A DNA stretch of 64,000 nt from Bacteroides oleiciplenus YIT 12058 (GCF_000315485.1 NZ_JH992942.1:350028-414027); one strand, 5' to 3'. Shown: positions 10,501 through 18,360, counted from the stretch's first letter. Numbers and translations: made by a program. Notes: generated by a model from the sequence alone, not told the origin.

Positions 10501-10860
10501 TGGTTGAATCAGGACAACGGTGGTTCACAGGTACTTAATGGCTTCAATATGCCTGAAAAAGAATATTGGACGCCCGACAACGCGACCAACGACTACTGCC
10601 GTTTGGGTGCTGTAGGTCCTAATACAGGCTTGGCCTCTGGTGTGGACAAACTTTACAACCGCAATTTTGTCCGTTTGGATGACATCACCATTGGCTATAC
10701 ATTGCCTAAGAGGTGGACGAAAAAATATATGATTGACAAGGTTCGTGTGACCGCAAGCATCAAGAATGTTTGTACTATTTCCGGTTGGGAATATGGTGAC
10801 CCCGAAACAGGCGGCTTGGCTACCCGTGCCTTTAACTTTGGTTTGAATATAACACTCTAA
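7543..10860 (+). CDS. SusC-like TonB-dependent outer-membrane transporter (PUL1)
   Basis: Starting from the ATG at 7543, the product has 1105 residues. An in-frame GTG at 7465 would add 26 residues but lies on the predicted transcription start and would bury the signal peptide (hydrophobic IICMALMMNVSYLSA). After cleavage comes a carboxypeptidase-regulatory-like domain (VTGTVEDPLGPVIGASVVEKG ... GNFSL ... VGYKTVEI), then the TonB-box/plug start DEVVVVGYGTMRKKDLTGSV. The plug has PGLQI and QLRGKNSLG, and a 22-strand barrel ends in NFGLNITL with a terminal aromatic/hydrophobic pattern. It imports oligosaccharides bound by the SusD partner, whose gene begins 15 bases downstream. Family identity is secure; the substrate (arabinogalactan-type) is inferred from the enzymes. 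Confidence 0.95.
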   Translation: MEKQKISSRAGLSKVLSTLIICMALMMNVSYLSAQNSQVTVTGTVEDPLGPVIGASVVEKGVPSNGCITDINGNFSLKASPNATLIVSFVGYKTVEIPLKGQRSVKVTLQEDSEMLDEVVVVGYGTMRKKDLTGSVVQINPSKIADSNPGSVQDVLRGTPGLQIGYDASAKGSDASIQLRGKNSLGTDAKPMIVLDGMAFYGELSEINPDDIGQIDVLKDASSAAIYGAKAAAGVIIITTKKGKQGKPVINVSANLAVNKKSAYRDYYNASGYLRYRQDWYKMANTYDQGENGLYGYYNRLVDTKQKDEAGNSIFKPAYPQGYYDNPANMTAAEQNAWASSVGMSGLGLSEGESALSLFARRLTMDVSPLVYSNFLAGNSFDWYDSTFRTGINQDYNASISGATDKINYYLSVGYMDNEGAVQGNEYHAFRSNMKINAKITDWLEIGANVNFQDRSDGDIQVSLGSNYWDANMLRNSPYASMYDENGGYEQYPMSGAATNGGYNYYFDRQYYDLEKGYTVLNTIFNAKVTLPLGFTYQFNIAPRYQWFYDRYFMSADLPDASASGRGVNREWSKNFDWNLNNTITWDRTFADTHHFTVTLVQEAEEHRTWNDKINARNITPSDALGFHYTGGANKEQSSFSTTDTHYTAASYLGRLFYSYNDRYMFTGTFRRDGYAGFGAKNPWGNFGSVGLGWTVSNEKFMKGTQEWLDMLKLRASWGTNGNRDFGDVYKTLANLNLGGTGMVYVNNGTATVVNPLYMDRLAAPNLQWEKTNSWNIGVDFSVLGDRLTGTVEYYFKKTTDMIMGQRLPSFSGFSTITANLGEVQNKGFEISLNSTNIETKDFTWNTSAGFSINKNRINHIYYDYDENGVERDDTSNKWYIGQPMGTIWYYETDGVWQNTPEDIASAALVGQKPGDPKVVNRYTEDDKILDDGTRVPVYNDNDKTYLGTTAPPIYWNIRNEFTLWKDLTFSFSLYSYMGHKSTNGYWLNQDNGGSQVLNGFNMPEKEYWTPDNATNDYCRLGAVGPNTGLASGVDKLYNRNFVRLDDITIGYTLPKRWTKKYMIDKVRVTASIKNVCTISGWEYGDPETGGLATRAFNFGLNITL

Positions 10861-10875
10861 TAACTGAAAGACAAT

Positions 10876-12894
10876 ATGAAGAAGATGAATAAATTAGTAA
10901 GGGGATATATGGTTTTAGCTTCAGCAGCCATATTGGCAAGTTGTTCGGACAGCTTCCTGGAACAAGACCCCTTGTCATTCTATAACCCGGGAAATACTTA
11001 TACTACAGAATCCGGTTTGCGTTCGGCAATGGCTATGTGCGACTTGGGACTCAAGGAAATGTTGATGGATGGTAACGGTAACGTACTTCCGATAGCTTCG
11101 GTTTATTTTATGACCGATATAGGCTTGTATGCAAAGACTGATGCGGGCTTTTTCATGGATGATTTTGCCAACAAGATTACACCGACTGACGGTATGAAGG
11201 GCGGCGGTGACGAGAACTCAATGAGCCGTTTCTGGGACCGTGGTTGGACCAGTATTAAATTTGCCAATACTGTGCTTTCGTATGTAGACCAGGTGCAGAG
11301 TCTGGATGAGAAAGTGCGTAACGAGTATAAAGGACGTGCTTACTTCCATCGCGCTTATGGTTATTATCATCAGGCATTGCTGTTCGGTGACATTCCTTTG
11401 GTAACGAAAATTATCGAGGTACCTAAGCAAAACTATAAGTCTACAAGTAAGGAAGCTATCTTCCAGATGTTGGTACACGATTTGGAATTTGCCGTTCAAA
11501 ACGTACCGGCTCAGAAAGATATGCCCTACATGGGTACGGTGAATCAGGAAGCTTGTATGCAGCTGCTTATCAAATGCTATCTCGTAACGGGTGAGTATAA
11601 GAAAGCGGAAGACGTGGCTACCGACTTAATCAATAATCATGGCTTGAAGTTGATGGATGCTTCGTTCGGAACGTATGTTGTAGGTAATGACAAAACTGTG
11701 CCAGTGCAACGTAATGTCGTTTGGGATCTTCATCGTGGCGAAAATGTGTCTATCGCTGAAAACAAGGAAACCATTATGCCTATCTTGAATTTCCATAGTC
11801 AGAGTTGGATAGGTTATCCGTTGATGCGTGCCATGTGTGTGCACTGGTCCAATAGTATTATAGTGGATCCTCATAATCTAAGTTCACCTACACTGAATTA
11901 TGCACGTACCGACGGTAAGTATAACGAAGAATTGGATTGGGTACGAGCATTAGGACGTGGTATCGGCTGTTTCCGTACTTCCTACCATTACAACAAAACT
12001 ATCTGGCGTTATGACGGTGAAGAAGATACGCAAGATTTGCGCCACAATCGTACTGTGGGTAATTGGGTAGAAATGGAAGATATTAAGTACAATAATCCGG
12101 CATCGGACTTCTATGGTCAAAACTTGACGCTCTATGCACCGGAAGATTGGGGAGTAGATGATAAAGGCAACCCCATCATTACAAAGGGCAGATTGCTTTG
12201 TTCCGATACGATTCGTAGCTGGTATCCTACTCCTTTATATAAGGTGTATATTAAGGATGCCGCGGCTGAAGAAAATATGAATGCCAATCAGTTCAATGGG
12301 GCTACAAAAGGCACCTCTTGTTCTAATGGTGATCTCTATTTATTCCGTCTTGCCGAGACTTATCTGCTTCGTGCGGAAGCTAAATTCTATCAAGGCAATA
12401 CAAGCGGTGCAGCCGAGGATGTAAATGCAGTTCGTCGTCGTGCTAATGCCAAGAAGATGTTTACTACGGTTACCATCGGTAATATTACCGACGAACGTGC
12501 CCGTGAGCTTTATCTGGAAGAATGGCGTCAGCCTGAATTGACTCGTATTTCATGGTGTTTGGCTCGTAGCGGCCAACCCGATGAATGGGGAGAAACTTAT
12601 GACTTGTCTACTTGGGACAAACAGACTGGTACTGATTTGAATGGCGGTAGCTATTGGTTTAAGCGTTGCACACGTTACAGCCTCTTCAATAATGGTCCGA
12701 TATTCTCAGGATCAAAAACGTTTAACTATCAGGTTGCTAAGCATAATATGTTCTGGCCTGTACCCAATTCGGCTATTACAGCCAATATCGGTGCCACACT
12801 TCGTCAGAACTACGGATATGACGGCTATGATGCCTCAGTGGAGATGTTTACCAACTGGGAAGAAGCAGTTGCCGATGAGGATAAGACTAATTAA
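10876..12894 (+). CDS. SusD-like surface glycan-binding lipoprotein (PUL1)
   Basis: The product is 672 residues with a lipoprotein signal: the lipobox LASC puts the acylated cysteine at Cys23, followed by SDSFLEQDP, the usual start of mature SusD proteins. The tetratricopeptide-type RagB/SusD fold is supported by the KGRAYFHRAYGYYHQALLFGDIPL segment and by LFRLAETYLLRAEAKF...AVRRRAN with ERARELYLEEWR near the C-terminus. It caps the SusC channel and binds oligosaccharide at the cell surface. Together with the preceding gene it forms the import pair of PUL1. A strong hairpin with a T-run follows directly. Confidence 0.95.
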   Translation: MKKMNKLVRGYMVLASAAILASCSDSFLEQDPLSFYNPGNTYTTESGLRSAMAMCDLGLKEMLMDGNGNVLPIASVYFMTDIGLYAKTDAGFFMDDFANKITPTDGMKGGGDENSMSRFWDRGWTSIKFANTVLSYVDQVQSLDEKVRNEYKGRAYFHRAYGYYHQALLFGDIPLVTKIIEVPKQNYKSTSKEAIFQMLVHDLEFAVQNVPAQKDMPYMGTVNQEACMQLLIKCYLVTGEYKKAEDVATDLINNHGLKLMDASFGTYVVGNDKTVPVQRNVVWDLHRGENVSIAENKETIMPILNFHSQSWIGYPLMRAMCVHWSNSIIVDPHNLSSPTLNYARTDGKYNEELDWVRALGRGIGCFRTSYHYNKTIWRYDGEEDTQDLRHNRTVGNWVEMEDIKYNNPASDFYGQNLTLYAPEDWGVDDKGNPIITKGRLLCSDTIRSWYPTPLYKVYIKDAAAEENMNANQFNGATKGTSCSNGDLYLFRLAETYLLRAEAKFYQGNTSGAAEDVNAVRRRANAKKMFTTVTIGNITDERARELYLEEWRQPELTRISWCLARSGQPDEWGETYDLSTWDKQTGTDLNGGSYWFKRCTRYSLFNNGPIFSGSKTFNYQVAKHNMFWPVPNSAITANIGATLRQNYGYDGYDASVEMFTNWEEAVADEDKTN

Positions 12895-12932
12895 TAGTAA
12901 TTTTTAGTTTTCGATAGGTTTTTGTTCTTAAT

Positions 12933-12985
12933 AAGGCGAGGCAAACCTTTTCCTCGTGAAAGGTTTGTCTCGCTTTCCTTTTTTA
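12933..12985 (+). terminator. Intrinsic terminator/attenuator between susD and the PUL1 enzyme genes
   Basis: AAGGCGAGGCAAACCTTT (12933-12950) pairs with AAAGGTTTGTCTCGCTTT (12959-12976), 18-base arms with only two mismatches and an 8-base loop. CCTTTTTTA follows. The hairpin also overlaps an upstream in-frame start candidate of the next gene, which argues for that gene starting at 13001. Partial termination here would keep SusC/SusD transcripts above enzyme transcripts. Confidence 0.75.
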
Positions 12986-13000
12986 ATATGGTATAAAGAT

Positions 13001-14125
13001 ATGAGTAAATATTTGAAAAGAATAGGGCATTTACTGTTTCTATGTATCCTGTTTCAGACGTCTTTGTGGGGACAGACAAATTCAATAGGCAAAAAAGATA
13101 TTGTCTCCGGTGAAGTTTGGAAAGATACGGATGGAAATGTAATCAATGCCCATGGTGGTGGTATTCTCTTTAATAATGGAAAATACTACTGGTTTGGAGA
13201 GCATCGCCCCTCTTCCGGTTTTACGACTCAGGTGGGTGTGACGTGCTATTCGTCAACCGATTTGCGCAACTGGACATATGAAGGTGTAGCTTTGGCTGTA
13301 TCTGATGAGGTAGGAAGTGATATAGAGAAAGGCTGTATCATAGAACGTCCAAAAGTGATATATAATCAGAAGACAGGGAAATTCGTAATGTGGTTCCATC
13401 TGGAACTTAAAGGAAAGGGATATGGACCTTCCCGTGCAGGAGTGGCGGTAAGCGATACTCCGACAGGACCTTATCGTTTTGTCCGTTCGGGACGTGTAAA
13501 TCCCGGCGTTTATCCACTGAATATGCCCCGGGAGGAGCGGCAACTCACCTGGAATCCGGAAACTTATGAGTGGTGGACACCGGAATGGCGTGAAGCTGTC
13601 GATAAAGGGATGTTCGTGAAGCGTGACCTGGAAGGCGGACAGATGTCGCGTGATATGACCTTATTTGTGGATGATGATGGTAAGGCTTATCATATCTATT
13701 CCTCGGAAGAGAACCTGACACTCCACATTGCGGAATTGGTTGATGACTATATGAGTCATTCTGGAAAATACATTCGTATATTTCCCGGGGGACATAATGA
13801 AGCACCGGCCATATTCAAAAAAGATAGAACGTATTGGATGATCGCTTCGGGATGTACGGGTTGGGAACCCAATAAAGCCCGGCTGATGACTGCCTCTTCT
13901 ATTTTAGGAGAATGGTCGCAATTACCCAATCCTTGTGTAGGTGAAGATGCGAAAATCACTTTTGGTGGACAAAGCACTTATATACTGCCATTGGAAGATG
14001 GCGGATATATGTTTATGGCAGATGCCTGGCGTCCGAAGAGCTTGTTGGATTCGCGATATATCTGGTTACCCATTCGTTTTGATGAGAAAGGGGTTCCGTT
14101 TATTGAATGGGTTAGTAAGTGGTAA
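13001..14125 (+). CDS. GH43 family enzyme, subfamily 24/34-like (galactan- or arabinan-acting)
   Basis: Starting at the ATG 13001, the product is 374 residues with a signal peptide (MSKYLKRIGHLLFLCILFQTSLWGQ). An earlier in-frame ATG at 12956 lies inside the terminator stem and is unlikely. The five-bladed propeller begins with INAHGGGILFNNGKYYWFGEH, the HGG pattern of the GH43 branch that includes exo-beta-1,3-galactanases (subfamily 24) and subfamily 34 enzymes. Further marks are ERPKVIYN, DMTLFVDDDGKAYHIYSSE and NEAPAIFKKDRTYWMIASGCTGW. These branches do not show the classic DP catalytic-base motif of other GH43 enzymes. A related gene lies in PUL2 at 55553. Exact linkage cannot be assigned. 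Removal of galactose or arabinofuranose from arabinogalactan side chains is inferred from the neighbours. Confidence 0.75.
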   Translation: MSKYLKRIGHLLFLCILFQTSLWGQTNSIGKKDIVSGEVWKDTDGNVINAHGGGILFNNGKYYWFGEHRPSSGFTTQVGVTCYSSTDLRNWTYEGVALAVSDEVGSDIEKGCIIERPKVIYNQKTGKFVMWFHLELKGKGYGPSRAGVAVSDTPTGPYRFVRSGRVNPGVYPLNMPREERQLTWNPETYEWWTPEWREAVDKGMFVKRDLEGGQMSRDMTLFVDDDGKAYHIYSSEENLTLHIAELVDDYMSHSGKYIRIFPGGHNEAPAIFKKDRTYWMIASGCTGWEPNKARLMTASSILGEWSQLPNPCVGEDAKITFGGQSTYILPLEDGGYMFMADAWRPKSLLDSRYIWLPIRFDEKGVPFIEWVSKW

Positions 14126-14152
14126 AATGCATCAATTGGAATGAAAATCTAT

Positions 14153-14235
14153 CTTTTATGGTAGAATTGACTGATAATTTACCCCTATTTGGAATATTTA
14201 TGGTAGTTCGGTTTACCATAAAAGGGATATATTTG
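14153..14235 (+). promoter_or_regulatory. Internal promoter with three copies of a TTTATGGTA/TACCATAAA motif
   Basis: A perfect -7 box TATATTTG lies at 14228-14235. Upstream are CTTTTATGGTA (14153-14163) and TTTATGGTA (14197-14205). Both are complementary to TACCATAAAAG (14214-14224), which overlaps the expected -33 area. The inner pair forms a 9-base inverted repeat with an 8-base spacer. This looks like an operator controlling the DUF2264/BNR_4 genes independently of the susC promoter. Confidence 0.45.
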
Positions 14236-14267
14236 CAACGATGAAAAACAACTTAATATAGAATATC

Positions 14268-15512
14268 ATGAAAACAAAACAATATTTGTGGCTACTGCTG
14301 ACCGTAGCATTACTGATTCCCATTCAAGTTTCGGCAAAGAAGAAACCGGAAAAAGTAAAGACTGACCGTGAGTTGTGGGCGGGAGTCTTGTACCAGATGG
14401 CGGCACCTGTGCTTAGTAGTATGAGTGAAGGCAAACTACAGGAGGATATGTTGGTTGAATTGAGCCCTACCTGGGACGGACGAGACAAACGGGTGACCTA
14501 TATGGAGTGTTTCGGCCGGTTGATGGCAGGTTTGGCTCCATGGTTGTCATTACCGGATGATGATACGGCAGAAGGCAAACAACGCAAACAGTTACGTGAG
14601 TGGGCTCTGAAGAGTTATGCCCAGTCTGTAGACCCTGAAAGTAAAGACTATCTGTTATGGAGAAAAGAAGGCCAGCCCCTAGTGGACGCTGCGTATATAG
14701 CAGAGAGCTTCTTGCGTGGATACGATGCATTATGGTTGCCACTGGACGACCTAACCAAACAGCGCTATATCGCTGAGTTCCAACAATTGCGCCGGGTTGA
14801 TCCTCCCTATACAAACTGGTTGCTGTTTTCCTCCACCGTTGAATGTTTCTTGAAGAAAGCGGGTGCACAAACCGATTATTACCGTGTAACTTCTGCTTTG
14901 CGTAAAGTAGACGAATGGTATGTGGGTGATGGCTGGTACAGTGACGGTCAAGACTTTGCTTTCGATTACTACAATAGTTTTGTAATCCATCCGATGTACG
15001 TGGAATGCCTTGAAGTGATGACAGATGCCGGAAAAAATGCTATCTGGAATGTAAAAGGTGGCAACTTCCCGAAGGCAGTGAAACGTATGCAGCGCTTCGG
15101 CATGATATTGGAGCGCTTTATCTCTCCCGAAGGTACTTTCCCCGTATTCGGACGCTCCATAACGTATCGTACAGGCGTGTTGCAACCGCTTGCCTTGTTG
15201 TCATTGCGTGGCTGGCTTCCTAAGGAACTGCCTGCCGGACAGGTGCGTGCGGCGATGACAGCTGTCATTCAGCGCATGTTTGGCGATAACCGGAATTTTA
15301 ATGAAAAAGGCTACCTGACTTTAGGCTTCAATGGCTCTCAACCAAACATTTCGGACTGGTATACGAATAACGGTAGTTTATACCTGGCTTCACTTGCCTT
15401 CCTGCCTTTGGGACTGCCCGCTGATGACCCTTTTTGGACGGATGAAGCACAGCCATGGACCTCAAAGAAAGCATGGGGTGGAGAAGACTTTCCGAAAGAT
15501 CATGCCTATTAA
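14268..15512 (+). CDS. DUF2264 secreted putative glycoside hydrolase, short form (GH154-like)
   Basis: The product is 414 residues with signal peptide MKTKQYLWLLLTVALLIPIQVSA. It covers only the alpha/alpha-barrel part of the family, ending at LGLPADDPFWTDEAQPWT, and lacks the 250-residue beta-rich tail of the protein at 727. Shared marks are WDGRDKRVTYMECFGRLMAGLAPW, GWYSDGQDFAFDYYNSFVIHPMY, FGRSITYRTG and LTLGFNG. From memory some DUF2264 proteins are beta-glucuronidases (GH154). It sits 43 bases before a BNR_4 enzyme that likely handles the rhamnose-glucuronate cap, so removal of the exposed glucuronic acid is a sensible role. Two different DUF2264 proteins in one locus may indicate different linkages or methylated versus plain glucuronate. 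Confidence 0.7.
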   Translation: MKTKQYLWLLLTVALLIPIQVSAKKKPEKVKTDRELWAGVLYQMAAPVLSSMSEGKLQEDMLVELSPTWDGRDKRVTYMECFGRLMAGLAPWLSLPDDDTAEGKQRKQLREWALKSYAQSVDPESKDYLLWRKEGQPLVDAAYIAESFLRGYDALWLPLDDLTKQRYIAEFQQLRRVDPPYTNWLLFSSTVECFLKKAGAQTDYYRVTSALRKVDEWYVGDGWYSDGQDFAFDYYNSFVIHPMYVECLEVMTDAGKNAIWNVKGGNFPKAVKRMQRFGMILERFISPEGTFPVFGRSITYRTGVLQPLALLSLRGWLPKELPAGQVRAAMTAVIQRMFGDNRNFNEKGYLTLGFNGSQPNISDWYTNNGSLYLASLAFLPLGLPADDPFWTDEAQPWTSKKAWGGEDFPKDHAY

Positions 15513-15555
15513 GACCAGCAGTAAGCATTGAATTTATTCTTAAATTAAAGATATT

Positions 15556-16851
15556 ATGAACAGATACATTTTCTTTTTCTTTCTGATTCTCTTAACAGCT
15601 TTCACACTCCGGGCACAGCAAGCCCGGCTTGTGGAAGTAGGAAAAGGATATAGCCAGACGTCGGTCAATACAACTGTATTCAGGAACAACTCGCTTGTGA
15701 CGCAAGGAGATGAGCAATATATCTCCTACTATGATGCAGATGGCTATCTGATATTGGGCAAACGGAAACTGGATTCGGACCAATGGACGCTGAACCGGAC
15801 CCAATATAAGGGAAACGTGAAGGATGCTCATAATATCATCAGCATGATGCTGGACGGCGACGGCTACCTGCATGTGTCATTCGACCATCACGGGCATAAA
15901 CTGAATTATTGCCGTAGCATAGCCCCGCACGCGCTGGAACTTGGAGATAAAGAGCAGATGACCGGTGTGGATGAGGGAAACGTCACCTATCCGGAGTTCT
16001 ATCCGCTGAATGGGGGCGATTTGCTGTTTGTTTACCGTTCCGGTTCTTCCGGCCGTGGCAATCTGGTAATGAATCGCTATTCCGTAAAAGAGAAGAAATG
16101 GAGCCGGGTGCAGGATATCCTGATTGACGGTGAAGATAAGCGGAATGCTTACTGGCAACTCTATGTGGATGAGCAAGGCACTATCCACCTGTCCTGGGTG
16201 TGGCGCGAAACGTGGCATGTGGAGACCAACCATGACCTTTGCTACGCCCGTTCCTTTGACAACGGCGTGACGTGGTACAAGGCGAATGGCAAGCAATATG
16301 ACTTGCCAATCCGCTATAATAATGCAGAATATGCTTGCCGTATTCCACAAAACTCCGAATTAATCAATCAGACCAGCATGAGTGCTGATGCAAGCGGCAA
16401 TCCTTATATTGCCACTTATTGGCGCAATCCCGATAGTGAAGTACCGCAATACCGTATTGTATGGCATGATGGGGAGATGTGGCACAACCGCCAGGTTTCG
16501 GACCGCCATACCTCTTTCTCCCTAAAAGGCGGCGGCACTAAGATGATTCCTATTGCCCGCCCGCGTATTGTGGTGGAAGGTGGAGAAATCTTCTATATCT
16601 TCCGTGACGAAGAGCGGGGAAGCCGGGTGTCGATGGCACATGCGCCGGCTGTAGGGACTGGCGACTGGACTTTTACCGATTTGACTGATTTCCCGGTAGA
16701 CGCTTGGGAACCCTCGCACGATACGGAGCTTTGGAAGCAGAAACGTCGTCTCCATCTCTTTGTGCAACATACAAAGCAAGGTGACGGAGAACGTATGGTG
16801 GAATTTGCACCTCAGCCGGTATATGTGCTGGAAGTGAATAATAATGATTAA
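15556..16851 (+). CDS. BNR_4 seven-bladed propeller enzyme: probable rhamnose-glucuronate lyase (PL24/25/27-like) or GH145 rhamnosidase
   Basis: The product is 431 residues with a signal peptide ending at LRA-QQ. The whole mature chain is a BNR_4-type propeller, with blade words such as YISYYDADGYLILGKR and DDGDGYLHVSF-like turns. His92 in KDAHN and His111/His112 in FDHHGHKLNY are about 20 residues apart, the arrangement remembered for catalytic histidines of ulvan lyases PL24/PL25. The same fold covers PL27 (rhamnose-alpha-1,4-glucuronate lyase) and GH145 (rhamnosidase of arabinogalactan). The downstream GH105 gene, which removes unsaturated uronic acid, favours a lyase. Paired BNR_4 and GH105 genes resemble the B. 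thetaiotaomicron arabinogalactan locus. Lyase versus hydrolase is unresolved. Confidence 0.65.
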   Translation: MNRYIFFFFLILLTAFTLRAQQARLVEVGKGYSQTSVNTTVFRNNSLVTQGDEQYISYYDADGYLILGKRKLDSDQWTLNRTQYKGNVKDAHNIISMMLDGDGYLHVSFDHHGHKLNYCRSIAPHALELGDKEQMTGVDEGNVTYPEFYPLNGGDLLFVYRSGSSGRGNLVMNRYSVKEKKWSRVQDILIDGEDKRNAYWQLYVDEQGTIHLSWVWRETWHVETNHDLCYARSFDNGVTWYKANGKQYDLPIRYNNAEYACRIPQNSELINQTSMSADASGNPYIATYWRNPDSEVPQYRIVWHDGEMWHNRQVSDRHTSFSLKGGGTKMIPIARPRIVVEGGEIFYIFRDEERGSRVSMAHAPAVGTGDWTFTDLTDFPVDAWEPSHDTELWKQKRRLHLFVQHTKQGDGERMVEFAPQPVYVLEVNNND

Positions 16852-16898
16852 TGTGAGCTCTATATAGGTACTATGTTATTACAATGGTAGGCGATAAC

Positions 16899-17053
16899 AG
16901 TTCCCTCGAGAGTAAACGCCAGTTCCCATGAGAAGAAACAGCAGTTTCCACAAGGGGAAACAGTAGTTCCCATAGGAGGAAACGGGAGTTTCCACGAGAG
17001 GAAACTGTAGTTCCCATAGGGGGGAAACGGGAGTTACCTTAAGGAGGAAACGA
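16899..17053. repeat. Array of seven 22-bp imperfect palindromic tandem repeats
   Basis: Seven adjacent units start at 16899, 16921, 16943, 16965, 16987, 17009 (23 bases) and 17032. The consensus is close to AGTTYCCAYRRGAGGAAAC plus three variable bases. Each unit is itself roughly palindromic (GTTTCC ... GGAAAC), so the array can fold as a row of small hairpins or as larger paired units. It fills most of the 250-base gap between the BNR_4 gene and the GH105 gene. A 22-base period does not preserve a reading frame, which argues against coding. Confidence 0.9.
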
Positions 17054-17101
17054 AAGGGAACACCAGAGTCCTGAATATGAGCTAAGTAATTTAGTAAATT
17101 A

Positions 17102-18250
17102 ATGAATAAGAATAAGAGTATGAAGACGCTTTTTGGAAACATCCTGATTTCAGCTTTCTGTTTAAGTGGAATGTCGGCTTGTGCCGTCCCGAAAGATGAG
17201 GCTAAAGAAGTAGTGGATATAATTTATAAGGTGAATAACTATTGGCAGGAGCAGAACCCGAAGCATGGACGTGCTTTCTGGGACAATGCCGCCTACCATA
17301 CAGGCAATATGGAAGCGTTCTTCCTTACCGGAGACACTGCTTTCGTGAACTACTCCAAAGCCTGGGCGGAGCACAATGAATGGAAAGGTGCTAAATCGGA
17401 CGATAAAGCCGAATGGAAATATAGCTATGGAGAAAGTAACGACTATGTGCTTTTTGGCGATTACCAGACTTGCTTCCAGACCTATGCCGACTTGTATAAC
17501 CTGGAGCCGGACTCGCAGAAAATTGCCCGCGCCCGTGAAGTGATGGAGTATCAGATGAGTACCGATAAGAATGATTATTGGTGGTGGGCCGATGGCCTTT
17601 ATATGGTGATGCCTGTGATGACTAAATTATATAAGATAACAAACAACTCGCTTTATCTGGAAAAACTGCATGAATACTGGGTATTTGCCGATAGTTTGAT
17701 GTACGACCCCGCGGATGCCCTTTACTATCGGGATGGAAAATATATCTATCCCAAGCATAAAAGTGTGAATGGCAAGAAGGATTTTTGGGCTCGCGGAGAC
17801 GGTTGGGTACTTGCGGCTTTGGCTAAAGTCCTGAAGGATTTGCCCGAAACCAATGAATACCGCCAGGAATATATCGACCGTTTTCAGGTTATGGCGAAAG
17901 CGGTAGCCGCCTGCCAACAACCGGAAGGATACTGGACACGCAGTTTGCTTGATCCCGAGCATGCGCCGGGACCGGAAACCAGTGGTACGGCTTTCTTTAC
18001 CTATGGTCTGTTGTGGGGTATGAACAATGGTTATCTGGATAAGGCCACTTATCAACCGGTTGTAGAAAAAGCCTGGAAATATCTGACGACTGTTGCTTTG
18101 CAACCGGACGGTCGTATCGGCTATGTACAACCTATCGGTGAAAAAGCTATTCCGGGACAGGTGGTAGATGCCAGCTCAACTGCCAATTTCGGTGTGGGAG
18201 CATTCTTGCTGGCTGCATGCGAGATGGTGCGTTTTTTGAATTTACATTGA
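17102..18250 (+). CDS. GH105 unsaturated glucuronyl/galacturonyl hydrolase
   Basis: The product is 382 residues from the ATG at 17102; an ATG at 17120 gives a cleaner signal peptide and is an equal alternative. The lipobox-like MSAC suggests a lipoprotein. The Glyco_hydro_88/GH105 barrel is marked by DNAAYHTGNMEAF, DYQTCFQTYADLY, WWWADGLYMVMP (Asp164, position of the general acid/base), WARGDGWVLAAL and ETSGTAFFTYGLLWG. GH105 enzymes hydrate 4,5-unsaturated uronic acids left by polysaccharide lyases. The only lyase candidate in the window is the BNR_4 protein immediately upstream, so the two probably act in sequence. A terminator-like hairpin follows. Confidence 0.9.
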   Translation: MNKNKSMKTLFGNILISAFCLSGMSACAVPKDEAKEVVDIIYKVNNYWQEQNPKHGRAFWDNAAYHTGNMEAFFLTGDTAFVNYSKAWAEHNEWKGAKSDDKAEWKYSYGESNDYVLFGDYQTCFQTYADLYNLEPDSQKIARAREVMEYQMSTDKNDYWWWADGLYMVMPVMTKLYKITNNSLYLEKLHEYWVFADSLMYDPADALYYRDGKYIYPKHKSVNGKKDFWARGDGWVLAALAKVLKDLPETNEYRQEYIDRFQVMAKAVAACQQPEGYWTRSLLDPEHAPGPETSGTAFFTYGLLWGMNNGYLDKATYQPVVEKAWKYLTTVALQPDGRIGYVQPIGEKAIPGQVVDASSTANFGVGAFLLAACEMVRFLNLH

Positions 18251-18266
18251 TCAGATAGCGTTTATG

Positions 18267-18300
18267 GGCGTATATGTTGTGTAACATATGCGCCTTATTT
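18267..18300 (+). terminator. Hairpin terminator after GH105
   Basis: GGCGTATATGTT (18267-18278) pairs with AACATATGCGCC (18283-18294) with one G-T wobble and a 4-base GTGT loop, followed by TTATTT. It separates the cap-removal genes (DUF2264, BNR_4, GH105) from the arabinosidase block that starts at 18361. Confidence 0.6.
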
Positions 18301-18360
18301 GTAGAATATTTAATGAAGTGTTATTTTTACACTTTCTAAGTGCTTTAATATAAAATAATT

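Noticed and set aside
16899..17053. CRISPR-like array
   Set aside because: Units are contiguous with no unique spacers and there are no cas genes nearby.
16879..17142. Open frame on the minus strand across the 22-bp repeat array, giving a Pro/Leu/Trp-rich peptide
   Set aside because: The 22-base period shifts frame each unit, the frame runs into the GH105 start, and no signal or domain is present.
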